Shown here in pieces: positions 32,557 to 34,727 of a stretch of DNA of 34,727 nt (positions are counted from its first letter, which is position 1; each line of letters begins with the position of its first letter). The DNA lies in the NCBI GenBank assembly GCA_945874145.1, contig CAMCFN010000042.1:1-34727 (forward strand), in the 5' to 3' direction. The position numbers were made by a program, and so were the translations under genes. This DNA is from Akkermansia muciniphila (lineage in GTDB: Bacteria > Verrucomicrobiota > Verrucomicrobiia > Limisphaerales > SXTU01). The notes under the pieces are model-generated. The model worked only from the letters and a program-made list of their open reading frames with translations, made no database searches and was not told the origin of the DNA.

Positions 32557-34497
32557 TCAGAACGACAGGTAGGTGTATTCCTTCAGCCCGCGCTCGTAGT
32601 CGTCCAGCAACCGCATGCCTTCGCTGGGTTTCATGCGGTCGGACTTGATGGCCTCGTCCACCTGGGCCTTCATCAGCCGCTTGAGCTCGTTCTCGTCGTA
32701 TTGCACGGCGGCGAGCGTCTGGACGATGGTGTTGCCCTCGATGATTTCCTCGATGTAGTAGCCGGTCGGCTCATCCGGTTCGAGGAAGACGTGAACCTCG
32801 TTCACGCGGCCAAAGAGGTTGTGCAGGTCGCCCATGATGTCCTGATAGGCACCCATCAGGAAGAAGCCGAGGTAGTAAGGCTCCTGCTGGCCGTTGCCGT
32901 TGGTCACCAACGCATGCAGCGGCAGCGTGTCGCGCACGTCACGCAGGTCCACGAACTTGTTGATGCAGCCATCGGAGTCGCAGGTGATGTCCACCAGCGT
33001 GCCTTCCTTGGTCGGGCGCTGATCCAGCCGCGCGATGGGCATGATGGGGAAGAGCTGGCCCAACGCCCAGTGGTCGAGCAGCGACTGGAACACGGAGAAG
33101 TTGCAGAGATATTGGTCGCCGAGGTTGTCCTCCAGCTTGCGAATTTCCGCCGGGATGTAGGCCTGCCCCTTGAAGCTGGCCACCACGTCCTGACTGATTT
33201 CCCAGTAGAGCGTCTCGATCTTCGCCTTGTCCGGCAGCTCCAGCAGCCCGAGCGTGAACATCTGGTGCGCGTCCTCCTTGCGCTCCTCGGCGTCGTGATA
33301 AGCCTCAAGCTTGTTGAGCTTCGCGAGGTTCTTCTTGATGTCGAGCAGCTCGCGGACGAGCGCATGCTCGCCTTCGCCGAAGGTCAGCGCGTCGCCGCCC
33401 TTGGTCTTCGCGATGGAGCCAAACACTTCGACCAGCAACACGCTGTGATACGCGACGATGCCGCGCCCGCTCTCGCTGACGATGTTCGGATGCGGCACCT
33501 TCTCCGCGTTGCACACGTCGGCGATGTAGTAAACGATGTCGTTCGCGTATTCTTGGAGCGAGTAATTCGTCGAGGAGTCGAACGCGCTGCGCGAACCGTC
33601 GTAGTCCACGCCGAGACCGCCGCCCACGTCCATAAACTCCACGGGAAAACCCATCTTGTGCAGCTTGGCGTAGAAACGCGACGCCTCCTGCACGGCCTTC
33701 TTCACCGTGAGGATGTCCGGCACCTGCGAGCCGATGTGGAAATGCAGCAGCTTGAAGCAATGCTCCAGCTTCTCCGCGCGCAGCAGCTCGGTGGCCGCGA
33801 GCAACTCCGCTGTGCTCAATCCAAACTTCGCGTTCTCGCCGCCGCTCTCCGCCCACTTGCCCGCGCCCTTGCTCGCGAGCCGCGCGCGAATGCCGATCAG
33901 CGGCTCCACGCCCACCTGCCGCGACACGGAAATGATCTGCTTCAGCTCCTCGAGCTTCTCCACCACCATGATCACCTTCTTGCCCAGCTTGATCCCCATC
34001 AGCGCCATACGGATGAACTGCGCGTCCTTGTAGCCGTTGCAGATGATGAGGCTGCCGGTCTGGTGCTGCATCGCGAGCCCGGCAAACAACTCCGGCTTGC
34101 TGCCCACTTCAAGGCCGAAGTTGAACGGCTTGCCGGCTTCAAGAATCTCCTCCACCACCTCGCGCAACTGGTTGACCTTGATCGGGAAAACCCCGCGATA
34201 ATGGCCCGTGTAGTTGAACTCCACGATGGCGTTGCGGAACGCCTTGTTAATCGCCTCCACCCGGTGCCGGAGAATGTCCTGAAACCGGATGAGCAGCGGA
34301 AACTTCAACCCCCGCGCCCGCGCCTCCTCGGCCACGTCCGTAAGATCCACCCCCACGCCAGCGTCCTGCAACGGGCTGGCGACGACGTGACCGGCATCGT
34401 TGATGTCGAAGTAGCGCGCACCCCACCGGTCAATGCTGTAGAGGGTGCGGGCGTCCTGGATGGTCCAACTTCCGTTGGCGGCGGCGGGTTCGCTCAT
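32557..34497 (-). CDS. speA: Biosynthetic arginine decarboxylase
   Basis: This 646-residue PLP enzyme decarboxylates arginine to agmatine, the first step of the agmatine route to putrescine and spermidine. The fold-III lysine is Lys107 in HYRGVFPIKVNQ. Further marks are LLHFHIGSQVPDI, FMDVGGGLGVDYDGS, SESGRGIVAYHS, and catalytic Cys506 in TCDSDGCINKF. Length and the helical insert (EAYHDAEERKEDAHQMFTLG) fit the SpeA family. No speB (agmatinase) or agmatine deiminase is adjacent. A promoter lies directly upstream and leaves a leader of only about 15 nt without a Shine-Dalgarno sequence. argG on the same strand two genes later suggests linked arginine supply and use. Confidence 0.98.
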   Translation of the reverse strand: MSEPAAANGSWTIQDARTLYSIDRWGARYFDINDAGHVVASPLQDAGVGVDLTDVAEEARARGLKFPLLIRFQDILRHRVEAINKAFRNAIVEFNYTGHYRGVFPIKVNQLREVVEEILEAGKPFNFGLEVGSKPELFAGLAMQHQTGSLIICNGYKDAQFIRMALMGIKLGKKVIMVVEKLEELKQIISVSRQVGVEPLIGIRARLASKGAGKWAESGGENAKFGLSTAELLAATELLRAEKLEHCFKLLHFHIGSQVPDILTVKKAVQEASRFYAKLHKMGFPVEFMDVGGGLGVDYDGSRSAFDSSTNYSLQEYANDIVYYIADVCNAEKVPHPNIVSESGRGIVAYHSVLLVEVFGSIAKTKGGDALTFGEGEHALVRELLDIKKNLAKLNKLEAYHDAEERKEDAHQMFTLGLLELPDKAKIETLYWEISQDVVASFKGQAYIPAEIRKLEDNLGDQYLCNFSVFQSLLDHWALGQLFPIMPIARLDQRPTKEGTLVDITCDSDGCINKFVDLRDVRDTLPLHALVTNGNGQQEPYYLGFFLMGAYQDIMGDLHNLFGRVNEVHVFLEPDEPTGYYIEEIIEGNTIVQTLAAVQYDENELKRLMKAQVDEAIKSDRMKPSEGMRLLDDYERGLKEYTYLSF

Positions 34498-34519
34498 TTC
34501 ATTCGGTCAATTGGCGCGC

Positions 34520-34547
34520 ACTATAGAAATGCGCCCCCCGATTGCAA
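34520..34547 (-). promoter_or_regulatory. Sigma-70-type promoter of speA
   Basis: On the minus strand a -35 box TTGCAA (34542-34547) and a -10 box TATAGT (34520-34525) are separated by 16 bp. Transcription would start near 34513, about 15 nt before the ATG at 34497. The short leader has no Shine-Dalgarno match, so initiation would be leaderless-like or rely on other signals. Confidence 0.6.
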
Positions 34548-34616
34548 TAGGCGCGATGCAAATTCTTGCAGCGTGCGGAAGCCCCGGCCTCCGACCAGGC
34601 GTGTCAGCAGCAAGCA

Positions 34617-34691
34617 GTGTTCAGTATCCAGTATTCAGCAGGCACCCGCCCGCGCTATTCCACTGATTACCGAACACTGGCTACTGAATAC
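34617..34691. repeat. Heptamer repeat with inverted copy upstream of speA
   Basis: Units GTGTTCA, GTATCCA and GTATTCA run at 7-bp spacing from 34617. The 22 bp 34617-34638 match the reverse complement of 34670-34691 at 18 positions, giving a hairpin with a 31-nt loop. The remaining sequence from 34498 to the window end holds the speA promoter and no gene that I can support. Confidence 0.75.
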
Positions 34692-34727
34692 TTTTCCTTG
34701 CCTCCCCCGCCCCCTTCTCCCGACACT

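Noticed and set aside
17922..34691. CRISPR array for the repeated heptamers
   Set aside because: Units are 7 bp and directly adjacent without spacers, and there are no cas genes.

Overview
The window is GC-rich bacterial chromosome with dense gene packing and no rRNA, phage, plasmid or insertion-sequence genes. The best guess for the source is a Verrucomicrobiota bacterium (Pedosphaera/Limisphaera-like) or a close PVC relative. The guess rests on a cytochrome-anchored PSCyt1-DUF1549-DUF1553 protein, a secreted PmoA-type DUF6807 protein, a VIT/von Willebrand A protein, MglA/roadblock modules, weak Shine-Dalgarno signals, and palindromic and heptameric intergenic repeats. It is inference from gene content; no phylogenetic marker was tested.

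Layout. Positions 1-2770 (+): a partial gene tail, a membrane-anchored TPR protein, UDP-glucose 6-dehydrogenase (ugd) and a Nudix hydrolase. Positions 2822-4357 (-): an exported M20 amidohydrolase and tRNA-Pro(GGG) with its own promoter. Positions 4475-6007 (+): glpD, followed by a perfect 28-bp palindrome. Positions 6112-14863 (-): a five-gene, mostly overlapping fatty-acid degradation operon, read as patatin lipase, PaaK-like acyl-CoA ligase, thiolase (fadI), hydratase/dehydrogenase (fadJ) and acyl-CoA dehydrogenase. Positions 15096-23456 (-): the PSD1 cytochrome protein, a small zinc-ribbon membrane protein bracketed by inverted heptamer repeats, rsmI, a possible 38-residue membrane peptide, a VIT/VWA protein and the DUF6807 protein. 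Positions 23594-28104: a divergent six-gene cluster around an MglA-type small GTPase. Positions 28162-34497 (-): a tandem CDGSH protein, a secreted beta-propeller-like protein, a lower-GC orphan gene, argG, a membrane protein and speA.

The most interesting region is 23594-28104. One MglA-like GTPase lies among four proteins that carry, or appear to carry, roadblock/LC7 domains (the partner and GAP fold of MglB). These are a receiver-PATAN-roadblock response regulator, a 96-residue roadblock-like protein, a 476-residue protein with a duplicated unknown domain and a C-terminal roadblock domain, and a 169-residue roadblock protein. A small helical protein completes the set. Together they look like a signal-controlled GTPase switch that may set cell polarity, surface motility or complex assembly. 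The output is unknown.

A second theme is non-coding structure. Degenerate 7-bp tandem repeats occur at four places, three of them as inverted pairs, and three separate long palindromes lie at gene ends. Metabolically, argG and speA link arginine synthesis to agmatine and polyamines. The fad operon would release fatty acids, activate them and degrade them to acetyl-CoA.
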